Shown: positions 39,282 through 48,519 of the stretch, piece by piece
Position numbering within the stretch: the first letter of the stretch is position 1
Layout of the letters: every line of letters starts with the position of its first letter
From: Lysobacteraceae bacterium NML93-0793
GTDB taxonomy: Bacteria; Pseudomonadota; Gammaproteobacteria; Xanthomonadales; Xanthomonadaceae
Length of the DNA stretch: 64,000 nt
NCBI GenBank assembly: GCA_002324875.1
Contig: NTJG01000009.1
Location: 1-64,000 of the forward strand
Reading direction: 5' to 3'
The notes under the pieces: model-generated
The model's input: the letters and a program-made list of their open reading frames with translations, nothing else
Databases searched by the model: none
What the model was told of the DNA's origin: nothing
Made by a program: the position numbers and the translations under genes

Positions 39282-41138
39282 ATGACCATGACCCGCATGC
39301 TCCGGCCGCTGTGCCTCGCCACGCTCGCGCTTTCGCTCGCCGCCTGTGCCGGCAGCGCCACGCGCGGCGATCCTGCCTCGATCCGCGGAGACGCTGCCAC
39401 GATGTTCACCGCCCAGCGCACCAGCCTGCACCGTGACGGCGACGACCTGCTGACGGCCGGGCTCGGGCTCTCCGGCCTGCAGGCGATGACGCCGCCGGCC
39501 TTCGCCGAGCCCGAGCGGCCCTCCGCTGCCGAGGTCCGCCGCCGCGCGCTGTGGGCGAACTGGCGCGGCATCGCCGATCTCACGCCCGCGGGCGGCTACG
39601 GCACGCTGTACGGCAGCGTGGCGCCGGTGCCCGGTCGGGAGTTCCATGCGCTGGCCACCCTGCCGGGCGCCGCGCAGCCGCATCGGGTGCTGGTGCAGGT
39701 GCCGGACGACTTCGACCGGAAACGCCGTTGCATCGTCGTCACCGCCTCGTCCGGCTCGCGCGGCATCTATGGCGCGATCGCCGTCGCCGGCGCCTGGGGG
39801 CTGCCGAAGGGATGCGCCGTTGCCTACACCGACAAGGGTGCAGGCACCGACTACTTCGATGCCGATGCGGGCATCGGCATCGCGGCCGATGGCACGCCGG
39901 CCGGTGATCGCGCGCAGTCGGTGTTCGCGCCCGACGGCGCGGGGCAGGGTGTCGCGTTCAAGCATGCGCATTCCGGCGACAACCCCGAGGCCGACTGGGG
40001 AAGGCATCTGCGCCAGGCCGCCGAGTTCGCATTGCAGGCGCTGGACGCGGCCTATCCGGACGATGCGCCGTTCGACTTCGCCTCCACCCGTGTCATCGCG
40101 GTCGGCATCTCCAACGGCGGCGGCGCGGTGCTGCGCGCGGCGGAGCTCGAGGGCGACTGGCTCGATGCCGTGGTCGCCGGCGAGCCCAGCGTGCTGGTCG
40201 ATGCGCCAGGCGCGCGTTCGCTCTACGACTACACCACCGAGGCCGCATTGCTGATGCCGTGCGCGCTGCTCGCGCTCGACGATCTGCCGCAGCCGCCAAT
40301 GAGCGCCCAGGTGGCGCCGCTGTGGACGGCGCGTTGCGCGTCGCTGCGCGCCGCCGGTCTGGTCGACGGCAGCGATGCCGCATCCCAGTCCCGATCCGCG
40401 CTGGCGGTCCTGCGTGACAACGGCTGGACCGACGGCGCCCTGCGCGCCAGCGCGCTGTCGGTCGGCTTCGACCTGTGGCGTGCGATCGCCGTGACCTACG
40501 CCTCGGCCTACGGGCGGTACACCGTCGATACCCATCCCTGCGGCTATGGCTTCGCCGCCCAGGGCGCCGATCTCGCGCCCCGGCCCGCAACCGCAGCCGA
40601 GCGCGCGCTCTGGTGGAGCGACGGCAGCGGTATCCCGCCGGGCGCCGGCGTCGGCATCGTGGATTCGAAGATGGCCGCGCCCGATCCCACGCTGCCCGGT
40701 CTGCAGTGCCTGCGCGGGCTCGCCGCCGGGACCGACCCCGATGCGCGCCGCGTCCAGGCGGGCGTCGCCGAGACGCGTGCAGGCCTGCCCCGCAGCGGAC
40801 TGCCGGTGATCGTCGTGCACGGCATCGACGACGGTCTGATCCCGATGGCGTTCACCAGCGTCCCGTACGTGGCCGCCGCGCGGGCCGCCGGGCGCGATGT
40901 GCGCTTCTGGCAGGTGCCGCATGCACAGCATTTCGACGGCTTCCTCGCGCTGCCCGGCTATGCCGCGCGCTACGTGCCGCTGCTGCCCTACGTGTATGCG
41001 GCGCTGGACCAGGTGGAAGCCCACCTCGACGGCGGGCCGTTGCCCGCGGACGCGACCATGCGCAGCACGCCGCGCGGCAATGCGCCGCTGGAAACCACCC
41101 ACCTGGCCCTCCCCGACGTGGTGCCGCGCGGCCGTTGA
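39282..41138 (+). CDS. 3-hydroxybutyrate oligomer hydrolase-like lipoprotein
   Basis: A 618-residue serine hydrolase with a lipoprotein signal (LALSLAAC). It resembles the D-(-)-3-hydroxybutyrate oligomer hydrolase family: SSGSRGIYGAIAVAGAWGLPKGCAVAYTDKGAGTDYFD, the nucleophile elbow VGISNGGGAVLRA, the acid region VIVVHGIDDGLIP and a late His in VPHAQHFDGF. It should split hydroxybutyrate oligomers or related esters outside the cytoplasm. The ATG at 39282 is chosen for the signal sequence; the frame is open to 39111. Confidence 0.8.
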   Translation: MTMTRMLRPLCLATLALSLAACAGSATRGDPASIRGDAATMFTAQRTSLHRDGDDLLTAGLGLSGLQAMTPPAFAEPERPSAAEVRRRALWANWRGIADLTPAGGYGTLYGSVAPVPGREFHALATLPGAAQPHRVLVQVPDDFDRKRRCIVVTASSGSRGIYGAIAVAGAWGLPKGCAVAYTDKGAGTDYFDADAGIGIAADGTPAGDRAQSVFAPDGAGQGVAFKHAHSGDNPEADWGRHLRQAAEFALQALDAAYPDDAPFDFASTRVIAVGISNGGGAVLRAAELEGDWLDAVVAGEPSVLVDAPGARSLYDYTTEAALLMPCALLALDDLPQPPMSAQVAPLWTARCASLRAAGLVDGSDAASQSRSALAVLRDNGWTDGALRASALSVGFDLWRAIAVTYASAYGRYTVDTHPCGYGFAAQGADLAPRPATAAERALWWSDGSGIPPGAGVGIVDSKMAAPDPTLPGLQCLRGLAAGTDPDARRVQAGVAETRAGLPRSGLPVIVVHGIDDGLIPMAFTSVPYVAAARAAGRDVRFWQVPHAQHFDGFLALPGYAARYVPLLPYVYAALDQVEAHLDGGPLPADATMRSTPRGNAPLETTHLALPDVVPRGR

Positions 41139-41195
41139 CGGGCATGGCGCGTCGCCCTCCCGCGCCGGGGACGGCCGGGCTTGTGCGCGCACCCG

Positions 41196-41214
41196 TTAGT
41201 AGTAATACTACTAA
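41196..41214. promoter_or_regulatory. LexA box of the xanthomonad type
   Basis: A 19-bp palindrome, TTAGTAGTAATACTACTAA, three bases before the lexA start. It contains TTAG-N6-TACTA, the LexA-binding consensus reported for Xylella and Xanthomonas. It covers the likely -10 (AATACT, 41204-41209), which has TTGTGC (41181-41186) 17 bp upstream as a -35, so LexA bound here would block its own promoter. Confidence 0.92.
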
Positions 41215-41216
41215 CC

Positions 41217-41858
41217 ATGAACCTGTCGACCACCCAGCGCGCCATTCTCGAGATGATCGGTGAGCGCATCGAGGCCGAGGGCATGCCGCCCTCGCAGACC
41301 GAGATCGCGCGGGCCTTCGGCTTCAGTGGCGTCCGTGCGGCGCAGTACCACCTCGATGCGCTGGAAGCCGCCGGTGCCATCGAGCGTCTGCCGGGCCGCG
41401 CACGCGGCATCCGCCTGCGCGTGGCACCACAGGCGGCCCAGCATCTGCTGCCACTCGACGATGCCCACGGCGATGCGCTGCGCCTGCCGGTGCTCGGCCA
41501 GGTGGCGGCGGGCCTGCCGATCGGCGCCGACATCGGCTCCGACGACTACGTCGTGCTCGACCGCGTGCTGTTCTCGCCGTCGCCGGATTACCTGCTCAAG
41601 GTCAAAGGCGATTCGATGCGCGACGAAGGCATCTTCGAAGGCGATCTGATCGGCGTGCACCGCACGCGCGACGCACGCTCGGGACAGATCGTCGTCGCCC
41701 GGCTGGACGATGCGATCACGGTCAAGCTGTTGAAGATCGGCAAGGACCGCATCCGCCTGTTGCCGCGCAATCCGGACTACGCGCCGATCGACGTGCTGCC
41801 GGATCAGGATTTCGCGATCGAAGGGCTGTACTGCGGCCTCGTGCGGCCGAACCGGTGA
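41217..41858 (+). CDS. lexA: SOS repressor LexA
   Basis: A 213-residue repressor and self-cleaving protease controlling the SOS response. The winged HTH contains PPSQTEIARAFGFSGVRAAQYHLDALEAAGAIE, the Ala-Gly cleavage site is in LGQVAAGLP, the catalytic Ser is in VKGDSMRDEGI and the Lys in ARLDDAITVKLL. There is no clear Shine-Dalgarno before the ATG, which sits almost at the predicted transcription start, suggesting a leaderless or nearly leaderless mRNA. recA follows after 184 bp. Confidence 0.96.
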   Translation: MNLSTTQRAILEMIGERIEAEGMPPSQTEIARAFGFSGVRAAQYHLDALEAAGAIERLPGRARGIRLRVAPQAAQHLLPLDDAHGDALRLPVLGQVAAGLPIGADIGSDDYVVLDRVLFSPSPDYLLKVKGDSMRDEGIFEGDLIGVHRTRDARSGQIVVARLDDAITVKLLKIGKDRIRLLPRNPDYAPIDVLPDQDFAIEGLYCGLVRPNR

Positions 41859-42042
41859 GTCGGCGCGCGTCCCGGCGCCGATGCGGCATTTCCCGACCGC
41901 CCGGTGCCCGGTCCGCCAATGATCCACCGGCGTCTCCGGCTCTAGCGTCGACAGCACCCCGTCACTGTGTCGCAGCCTGTGCGATCCGCGCCTGCGACGA
42001 TGCATCCCACACACCGGAACACGAATGACAAGGACCACCACG

Positions 42043-43074
42043 ATGGACGAGAACAAGAAGCGCGCGCTCTCCGCAGCCCTGAGCCAGATCGAGAAGCAGT
42101 TCGGAAAGGGCTCGGTGATCCGAATGGGCGATCGCGCGTCGGAGGTGGTGCCGGTGATTCCGACCGGCTCGCTGCAGCTCGATCTCGCGCTCGGCATCGG
42201 CGGTCTGCCACGCGGCCGCGTCATCGAGGTCTACGGCCCCGAATCCTCCGGCAAGACCACGCTGACGCTGCAGACGATCGCGCAGTGCCAGAAGATGGGC
42301 GGTGTCGCGGCCTTCATTGACGCCGAGCACGCGCTCGATCCCACCTACGCCGCCAAGCTGGGCGTCAATGTCGAGGATCTGCTGGTCTCCCAGCCCGATA
42401 CCGGCGAGCAGGCGCTGGAAATCGCCGACATGCTGGTGCGCTCCAATTCGGTCGACATGGTGGTCATCGACTCGGTCGCCGCGCTCACGCCGCGTGCGGA
42501 AATCGAGGGTGAGATGGGCGACCAGCTGCCGGGTCTCCAGGCCCGCCTGATGAGTCAGGCGCTGCGCAAGCTGACCGGCAACATCAAGCGCAGCAACTGC
42601 ATGGTGTTCTTCATCAACCAGCTGCGCATGAAGATCGGCATCATGATGCCGGGCCAGAGCCCCGAGACCACCACCGGCGGCAATGCGCTGAAGTTCTACG
42701 CATCGGTCCGTCTCGACATCCGCCGTATCGGCGCGATCAAGAAGGGTGACGAGATCATCGGCAACCAGACCCGCATCAAGGTCGTCAAGAACAAGATGGC
42801 GCCTCCGTTCAAGCAGGTCGTCACCGAAATCCTCTACGGCGAGGGCATCAGCCGCGAGGGCGAGCTGATCGACATGGGCGTGGAGGCCAAGCTGGTCGAG
42901 AAGGCGGGCGCCTGGTACAGCGCAGGCGACGAGCGGATCGGGCAGGGCAAGGAGAATGCCCGCCAGTACCTCAAGGACAACCCGGACGTGGCGGCGCGTA
43001 TCGAAGCGGGCATCCGCGAGCGTCTGCTGCCCGCCGCGGCCGTGGTGGTGGATGAAGAAGACGACGCTGAGTAA
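42043..43074 (+). CDS. recA: Recombinase RecA
   Basis: A 343-residue DNA strand-exchange protein and LexA coprotease. Motifs are [20 protein letters not shown] (Walker A), [23 protein letters not shown] (Walker B), the L1/L2 region with [18 protein letters not shown] and [15 protein letters not shown], and an acidic C-terminal tail. The ATG at 42043 follows AAGGA (42030-42034); an in-frame ATG at 42025 lacks a ribosome-binding site. I see no TTAG-N6-TACTA box in the 184 bp after lexA. Confidence 0.97.
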   Translation: MDENKKRALSAALSQIEKQFGKGSVIRMGDRASEVVPVIPTGSLQLDLALGIGGLPRGRVIEVYGPESSGKTTLTLQTIAQCQKMGGVAAFIDAEHALDPTYAAKLGVNVEDLLVSQPDTGEQALEIADMLVRSNSVDMVVIDSVAALTPRAEIEGEMGDQLPGLQARLMSQALRKLTGNIKRSNCMVFFINQLRMKIGIMMPGQSPETTTGGNALKFYASVRLDIRRIGAIKKGDEIIGNQTRIKVVKNKMAPPFKQVVTEILYGEGISREGELIDMGVEAKLVEKAGAWYSAGDERIGQGKENARQYLKDNPDVAARIEAGIRERLLPAAAVVVDEEDDAE

Positions 43075-43132
43075 GCGCGAGGTGTCCGCAGCGATCGGCG
43101 CCGATGGGCCGCCGATCATCGCTGCGGAACAT

Positions 43133-43167
43133 GACGACACCGGCGCAGAGGATGCGCCGGTGTCGTC
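43133..43167 (+). promoter_or_regulatory. recA-recX hairpin with the recX ribosome-binding site in its loop
   Basis: A perfect 15-bp stem (GACGACACCGGCGCA, 43133-43147; complement 43153-43167) with loop GAGGA (43148-43152). The GAGG of the loop is spaced 8 bases from the GTG at 43160, which lies in the 3' arm. No T tract follows. The fold may attenuate transcription between recA and recX, or hide the recX start until melted. Confidence 0.65.
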
Positions 43168-43642
43168 GCGTCGGCAGCGGCGGGAGGTCACACCGGCTCA
43201 GCGCGCACTCGCTCTTCTGGTTCGACGCGAACATTCCAGGCCCGAGCTCCAGCGCAAGCTGGTGGTCCGTGGCATCAGTGACGAGGACGCCGCGGCGGCG
43301 GTCGAGACGATGGCCGGAGCCGGCTGGCAGGACGACCGGCGCTTCGCCGCTGGCCTCGCCCGCGCGCGCGCGATGAACGGCTACGGCCCGGTGAGGATCG
43401 AGGCTGAACTTGCCACCCACGGTCTGCCCGCGGACGTGGTCACGGCCGCGTTCCATGCGCTCGAGGAAGACGGTGAGTCCGACTGGCCGGCGCGCGCGCT
43501 GGACCTGCTCGAGCGCCGCTTCGATGCCGGGCAGCTGGCCGCTGATCCCGCTGCCCGTCGCAAGGCCGGCGATTACCTGCTGCGCCGGGGCTTCGGTGCC
43601 GAAGTGCTGCGCACCGCGATCCGGCAGTTCTGCGGACGTTGA
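43160..43642 (+). CDS. recX: Regulatory protein RecX
   Basis: A 160-residue modulator that caps or disassembles RecA filaments. The three-helix repeats are visible: TPAQRALALLVRREHSRPELQRKLVVRGI, AVETMAGAGWQDDRRFAAGLARAR, GPVRIEAELATHGL, and KAGDYLLRRGFGAEVLRTAIRQF at the end. The GTG at 43160 gives the family length and has GAGG at good spacing. Upstream in-frame starts exist at 43082 (GTG) and 43052 (ATG, overlapping recA) but would add a stretch unlike the family. Confidence 0.87.
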   Translation: MSSRRQRREVTPAQRALALLVRREHSRPELQRKLVVRGISDEDAAAAVETMAGAGWQDDRRFAAGLARARAMNGYGPVRIEAELATHGLPADVVTAAFHALEEDGESDWPARALDLLERRFDAGQLAADPAARRKAGDYLLRRGFGAEVLRTAIRQFCGR

Positions 43643-43806
43643 CACCGCAAAACCACGCGGTGGCTCTGCCGGCGTACTGACGCCACACAGGCAGGGAACC
43701 GGGTCGGCCTGCTACCCTTTGCCGATTGGGCGACAGCGTCGGACCGACTCCGCCAGCCGGCGGGGGCGGACCGCGGCGCATGCCCGTTTTCGTCAACGCC
43801 AGGCCT

Positions 43807-46452
43807 ATGACCACGCAGACCCCGACCAGCACCGCGCAGATCCGCGCCGATTTCCTCGCGTTCTTCCAAGGCAAGGGGCACACCATCGTGCCGTCGGCGC
43901 CGCTGGTGCCGGGCAACGACCCCACGCTGCTGTTCACCAACTCGGGCATGGTGCAGTTCAAGGACGTGTTCCTGGGTGCCGAGAAGCGCAGCTACGTGCG
44001 CGCGGCCGATGTCCAGCGTTGCCTGCGCGCGGGCGGCAAGCACAACGACCTCGATCAGGTCGGCTACACGGCGCGGCACCACACCTTCTTCGAAATGCTC
44101 GGCAACTGGTCGTTCGGCGACTATTTCAAGAAAGACGCCATCGCCTGGGCGTGGGAGCTGCTGACCCAGGTCTGGAAGCTGCCGGCCGAGCGCCTGCTGG
44201 TCACGGTCTATCACACCGACGACGAGGCCTACGCGCTGTGGCGCGACATGGTCGGCGTGCCGGAGGACCGCATCGTCCGCATCGGCGACAACAAGGGGGC
44301 GCCGTTCGCCTCGGACAACTTCTGGCAGATGGCCGACACCGGACCGTGCGGCCCGTGCACCGAAATCTTCTACGACCACGGCCCCGCGCATTTCGGCGGC
44401 CCGCCGGGCTCGCCCGACGAGGACGGCGACCGCTTCATCGAGATCTGGAACCTGGTCTTCATGCAGTTCGACAAGCAGCCCGACGGCACGCTGCTGCCGC
44501 TGCCGGCGCCGTGTGTCGACACCGGCATGGGCCTGGAGCGTCTGGCCGCGATCCTGCAGGGTGTGCACAGCAATTATGAGATCGACCTGTTCCAGGCCCT
44601 GATCCGCAAGGCCGGCGAGCTGACCGGGACGACCGATCTGGAGAACAAGTCGCTGCGCGTGATCGCCGACCACATCCGCGCCTGCAGCTTCCTGATCGTC
44701 GACGGCGTGCTGCCGTCCAACGAGGGCCGCGGTTACGTGCTGCGCCGGATCATCCGCCGCGCTTTGCGCCATGGCTGGATGCTCGGCGTGCGCCGGCCGT
44801 TCTTCAGCGCCATGGTCGATACGCTCGATGCGGTGATGGGCGAGGCGTATCCGGAGCTGCGCGAGAAGCGTGATCTGGTCGAGCGCGCACTGCGGGCCGA
44901 GGAAGAGCGGTTCGCCGAAACCCTCGATGCGGGCATGCGCATCTTCGACGAGATCGCGACGCGCAGCCGGGGTGCGATCCCGGGCGAAGACGCATTCCGT
45001 CTCTACGACACCTACGGTTTTCCGCTCGATCTGACGGCCGACATCGCGCGTGAGCGCGGCCTCGAGGTCGACATGGCCGGATTCGACGCCGCGATGCAGC
45101 GTCAGCGGCAGACCGCGCGCGCCGCCGGCAAGTTCGCGTCCAGTGCCGGTCTCCCGGCCGATCTGGTCGCGCAGCTCACCCCTACGGTGTTCGAAGGCTA
45201 CGACGCCACGGAAGCGGGCGACCTGCAGGTCGTGGCTTTGCTGCGTGATGGGCGCCCCGTCGAGAACATCGACGCCGGAGACGACGCCGTCGTGATCCTC
45301 GACCGCACGCCGTTCTATGGTGAGTCCGGTGGTCAGGTCGGCGACACCGGTGCGCTCGATGCGGCGGGTGTCCGCTTCGAGGTCGACGATACACAGAAGT
45401 TCGCAGGCCAGTTCCACGGCCATCTCGGTCGGCTCGCCGCCGGCACGCTGCGTCGCGGCGACCGCGTTCGTGGCGTGGTGGACGACGCCCGTCGCGCCAG
45501 CATCCTGCTCAACCACAGCGCGACGCATCTGCTGCACGGCGCGCTGCGCGATCTGCTCGGCACGCACGTCGCGCAGAAGGGGTCGCTGGTGGCGCCGGAG
45601 CGCCTGCGCTTCGACTTCTCGCACTTCCAGCCGGTGACCGGGGAGGAACTGGGCGAGATCGAACGTCGCGTCAACACCGAAGTGCGTGCGAACCATCCGG
45701 TCACGATCGCGCAGATGGACATGCAGTCCGCGCTCGATGCCGGCGCGATGGCGCTGTTCGGCGAGAAGTACGGTGAACGCGTGCGCGTGGTGACGATGGG
45801 TGAGTCGGTCGAACTGTGCGGCGGCACCCATGTCGACCGCACCGGCCGCATCGGTCTGTTCAAGCTCGTGTCCGAAGGTGGGGTGTCGGCCGGTGTGCGT
45901 CGCATCGAGGCGCTGACCGGACAGGCGGCGCTGGATCACGTGCGCGCCGAGGAAGAGCGCCTGCGTCAGGCCGCCGGTCTGCTCGGCGGCACCGCAGCCG
46001 AGATCGGTGATCGTGTGCGTGCCTTGCTCGATCGGCAGAAGCAGCTGGAACGCGAGCTCGATGCGCTGAAGGCCAAGGCGGCCAGTGGTGCGACGTCCGA
46101 TCTGGCGGCGAGCGCGGTCGATGTCGGCGACCTGAAGGTTGTGGCGGCACGCATCGAAGGGCTGGACGCCAAGGCCCTGCGTGATGCCGTGGATCGCCTC
46201 AAGCAGCAGCTGGGCGACGTCGTCGTGGTGCTGGCCGGTGCCAACGACGGCAAGGCGGCACTGGTCGCGGGCGTCGGCGGTGCGGCCTCGGGTCGGGTCA
46301 AGGCGGGCGAGCTGCTGTTGGAGATCGCAGGTCGGATCGGCGGCAAGGGCGGCGGTCGACCGGATCTCGCCCAGGGCGGCGGCGAAGACGGTCCCGCGCT
46401 GCAGGCAGCCCTTGCCGAGGTGAGCCGCTGGGTGGCTGAACGGGCCGGTTAA
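43807..46452 (+). CDS. alaS: Alanyl-tRNA synthetase
   Basis: An 881-residue class II synthetase charging tRNA-Ala. Order: aminoacylation domain ([63 protein letters not shown]), tRNA recognition domain, editing domain with metal motif [12 protein letters not shown] and [10 protein letters not shown], and the C-terminal C-Ala domain ending [15 protein letters not shown]. The ATG at 43807 gives the usual start. Confidence 0.97.
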   Translation: MTTQTPTSTAQIRADFLAFFQGKGHTIVPSAPLVPGNDPTLLFTNSGMVQFKDVFLGAEKRSYVRAADVQRCLRAGGKHNDLDQVGYTARHHTFFEMLGNWSFGDYFKKDAIAWAWELLTQVWKLPAERLLVTVYHTDDEAYALWRDMVGVPEDRIVRIGDNKGAPFASDNFWQMADTGPCGPCTEIFYDHGPAHFGGPPGSPDEDGDRFIEIWNLVFMQFDKQPDGTLLPLPAPCVDTGMGLERLAAILQGVHSNYEIDLFQALIRKAGELTGTTDLENKSLRVIADHIRACSFLIVDGVLPSNEGRGYVLRRIIRRALRHGWMLGVRRPFFSAMVDTLDAVMGEAYPELREKRDLVERALRAEEERFAETLDAGMRIFDEIATRSRGAIPGEDAFRLYDTYGFPLDLTADIARERGLEVDMAGFDAAMQRQRQTARAAGKFASSAGLPADLVAQLTPTVFEGYDATEAGDLQVVALLRDGRPVENIDAGDDAVVILDRTPFYGESGGQVGDTGALDAAGVRFEVDDTQKFAGQFHGHLGRLAAGTLRRGDRVRGVVDDARRASILLNHSATHLLHGALRDLLGTHVAQKGSLVAPERLRFDFSHFQPVTGEELGEIERRVNTEVRANHPVTIAQMDMQSALDAGAMALFGEKYGERVRVVTMGESVELCGGTHVDRTGRIGLFKLVSEGGVSAGVRRIEALTGQAALDHVRAEEERLRQAAGLLGGTAAEIGDRVRALLDRQKQLERELDALKAKAASGATSDLAASAVDVGDLKVVAARIEGLDAKALRDAVDRLKQQLGDVVVVLAGANDGKAALVAGVGGAASGRVKAGELLLEIAGRIGGKGGGRPDLAQGGGEDGPALQAALAEVSRWVAERAG

Positions 46453-46610
46453 GCGCGCGCTAAACACGTTCCGGGGGCGGTTGACCGGCCGTCCGCCGCA
46501 CGACATCCTTCACGCTTCAAAGTGGCCTGTAATCGGTTTCCAAAGGTCGAGAGCGGTCCGAGTTGCAGTCCATGCCGGCACCATCGGGTGTCGGCCCGAG
46601 GAGATTCCAA

Positions 46611-46832
46611 ATGTTGATTTTGACCCGGCGTGTCGGCGAGACGCTGATGATTGGAGACTCCGTCTCCGTGACCGTTCTGGGCGTCAAGGGCAACCAGGTG
46701 CGTATCGGCATCAATGCGCCGAAAGACGTCTCGGTGCACCGCGAAGAGATCTACCAGCGCATCCACCGCGAAGGTGCCGATGAGCACGCGGAGGATCACG
46801 ACGCGCAAGAAAGTTTGCCGCAGGCGAGGTGA
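46611..46832 (+). CDS. csrA: Carbon storage regulator CsrA/RsmA
   Basis: A 73-residue RNA-binding translational regulator. The conserved core [37 protein letters not shown] and [12 protein letters not shown] is complete, with a longer acidic tail ([16 protein letters not shown]). The ribosome-binding site is GAGGAG (46598-46603), itself a GGA-type CsrA target, so autoregulation is plausible. The alaS-csrA-tRNA-Ser order is typical of gammaproteobacteria. Confidence 0.96.
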   Translation: MLILTRRVGETLMIGDSVSVTVLGVKGNQVRIGINAPKDVSVHREEIYQRIHREGADEHAEDHDAQESLPQAR

Positions 46833-46884
46833 CCCGGTATCCTTCGCACCTCGCTCGAACGTCACACCTCGAGCGGGTTGCTTC

Positions 46885-46977
46885 GGAGAGTTGCCCGAGT
46901 GGCTGAAGGGGCTCCCCTGCTAAGGGAGTATGGGGCTTAAAACTCCATCGAGGGTTCGAATCCCTCACTCTCCGCCA
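46885..46977 (+). tRNA. tRNA-Ser (anticodon GCT)
   Basis: A 93-nt class II tRNA with CCA encoded. The acceptor arms GGAGAGT and ACTCTCC pair, the anticodon loop is CTGCTAA between CTCCC-type and GGGAG-type arms, there is a long variable arm (TATGGGGCTTAAAACTCCATC), and the T loop is GGTTCGAATCC. Confidence 0.96.
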
Positions 46978-47078
46978 CTGCTTGATTCGATCCGATTCCT
47001 TCGGGGGTCAACGAAAAAAATCTCGCAGAGCGGTTGACGCAACACACGTTTTTCTGCAAAATTCCGCTTCTGTTCCAC

Positions 47079-47155
47079 GCGCCCGTAGCTCAGTTGGATA
47101 GAGCACCAGGCTACGAACTTGGGGGTCGGAGGTTCGAATCCTTCCGGGCGCGCCA
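47079..47155 (+). tRNA. tRNA-Arg (anticodon ACG)
   Basis: A 77-nt tRNA with CCA encoded. The acceptor is GCGCCCG / CGGGCGC, the D loop AGCTCAGTTGGATAGAGC, the anticodon loop CTACGAA, and the T arm GGAGGTTCGAATCCTTC. Accessory genes begin directly downstream, so its 3' end is a likely integration site. Confidence 0.96.
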
Positions 47156-47167
47156 TATGTAGCAACT

Positions 47168-47193
47168 AAGCCGCTGATTTCAGCGGCTTTTTT
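47168..47193 (+). terminator. Rho-independent terminator after tRNA-Arg
   Basis: AAGCCGCTGA pairs with TCAGCGGCTT (47168-47189) and a run of six T (47188-47193) follows. It ends the csrA-tRNA region. Confidence 0.88.
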
Positions 47194-47531
47194 GTTCTGC
47201 GGACCCTGCCAACCCCCCTAAATACCCCCCTACGAATCTCGAGTAGGGGAATGGGGTTGGGAGGTGACCAAAGCCTCAATGCGCCCGTTACAGGTGCCGC
47301 TGGTAGCGTGGGCGGCAGAAGGTGCTCTTGGCAGGTTCGCGCTCGGGCTTCGGCGGCCACGCGCGCACGCGCTCATCGTCTGGATGCCATCGAACTGTGC
47401 GAGCGCCCACAACCTCCATGCGGTCCTCGAACCGCTCTCCGAAGCGGCGAGCGGCCGTACGGGGATCTCAAGCAGTGGGACCGGCTGGCTTATCATCGGG
47501 CGTCACCAGAGGCCCGGGGAGCCTTCGTTAC
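47194..47531. other. Non-coding island boundary with G-tract repeats
   Basis: About 340 bp with no convincing gene. On the minus strand it carries two TAGGGGGG blocks (47213-47220 and 47225-47232), separated by four bases, and a small dyad CCCCTAC / GTAGGGG (47227-47233 and 47243-47249). Similar G-tract repeats are often found next to tRNA-integrating tyrosine recombinase genes, but no integrase remains here. Confidence 0.4.
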
Positions 47532-47927
47532 ATGAACCAAGCCGCGTTGTCGTCTTTCATCTGGTCGGTCGCCGATCTTCTTCGCGGCAACTACAAACCG
47601 CACGAGTACGGCCGCTTCATCCTGCCCTTCACCGTCCTGCGCCGGCTGGACTGCGTCTTGGCGCCCACCAAGGACAAGATGCTGGCCGAGCTCAAGAAGA
47701 AGACCGACGCCGGCATCAACCCAGACCCGTTCTTGCGCCGCCTCGTCGGCGAGGCGCGCTTCTACAACACCTCGCCGATGGACCTGCCCAGACTGTTGGG
47801 CGACCAGGACCACATACGCCCCGAGCACGTCGATGCCTGGCTCAATCCCAGCGGAGACCTGGCGGCGATGCAGGCCATCTTCGATGACAAGCGGCACCCG
47901 TACTATGAGCATCGAGAGGCGGCATAA
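47532..47927 (+). pseudogene. hsdM: Truncated type I restriction methyltransferase, HsdM N-terminal domain
   Basis: A 131-residue frame matching only the N-terminal helical domain of HsdM: NQAALSSFIWSVADLLRGNYKPHEYGRFILPFTVLRRLDCVL and FYNTSPMDLPRLLGD. Full HsdM is about 500 residues and carries the adenine methyltransferase NPPY motif later; none of that is present, and no hsdS or hsdR follows. The frame ends in TAA shortly after the domain, so this is a relic rather than a working enzyme. Confidence 0.8.
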
Positions 47928-47966
47928 TCGTCCGCATGGCGCCGTTCCCCACTCGACGCTTGGAAC

Positions 47967-48422
47967 ATGAAGAGTATCGAGACGCTGAGCCTGTCAGAGC
48001 TTGAATCGCTCTTACTCGCGGCGGAGAAGAGGAAAGCACTCATATCCCGTCGACGTCCGCCTTCTGTGGTTCGGAATGAGCTCATTGCGCTGGCCCAATC
48101 CTATGGCTATGCGATCCATGAGATTTTTGACGTCTCTGACGCACCTCGTGTAGCTGCAAGGCGCATTCGGACGCAGAAGCAGGGGAAGGTTTCCGCAAAG
48201 TACCGGGATCCAGAGAACAAGAGAAATACTTGGTCTGGCCGCGGCCAGATGCCGCGCTGGCTTGCCGACAAGGTACGACGGGGCGCGCGAGTTGCCGATT
48301 ACCTCATCCCCGGCCTTGCTCGACCCACTGTGAAGGATGTCAGATCGATCGGTCGGCGAACGGTCTACAAGGCAGAAGTGCACTCGGGAAGGTCCTCGTC
48401 CGACCCAATCAAGGGCAGGTGA
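47967..48422 (+). CDS. H-NS family DNA-binding protein
   Basis: A 151-residue nucleoid protein of the H-NS/XrvA type. The C-terminal DNA-binding motif is present: KVSAKYRDPENKRNTWSGRGQMPRWLADKV. The N-terminal 60 residues form a short oligomerisation helix (SIETLSLSELESLLLAAEKRKAL). The tail (residues 110-151) is longer and basic. The gene is visibly A/T-richer than its neighbours, a sign of transfer. On a mobile island, an H-NS paralogue usually silences the cargo or compensates for host H-NS titration. Confidence 0.82.
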   Translation: MKSIETLSLSELESLLLAAEKRKALISRRRPPSVVRNELIALAQSYGYAIHEIFDVSDAPRVAARRIRTQKQGKVSAKYRDPENKRNTWSGRGQMPRWLADKVRRGARVADYLIPGLARPTVKDVRSIGRRTVYKAEVHSGRSSSDPIKGR

Positions 48423-48519
48423 GTGCTGGGATTAGGGATCGTTATCGTGGCTAGCAGCCGACAAGTTCGCCTGCGCTGCGTGTTTTTGCGTCCGGCGGCC
48501 TCCAGATACCGTTCGAGGC

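Noticed and set aside
43643-43662. Terminator after recX (CACCGC / GCGGTG)
   Set aside because: The stem is only six base pairs with an eight-base loop and no T tract; too weak to call.
43573-46506. Long minus-strand open frame opposite alaS
   Set aside because: It lies antisense to a complete alaS with all family motifs; composition is the shadow of high-GC third positions.
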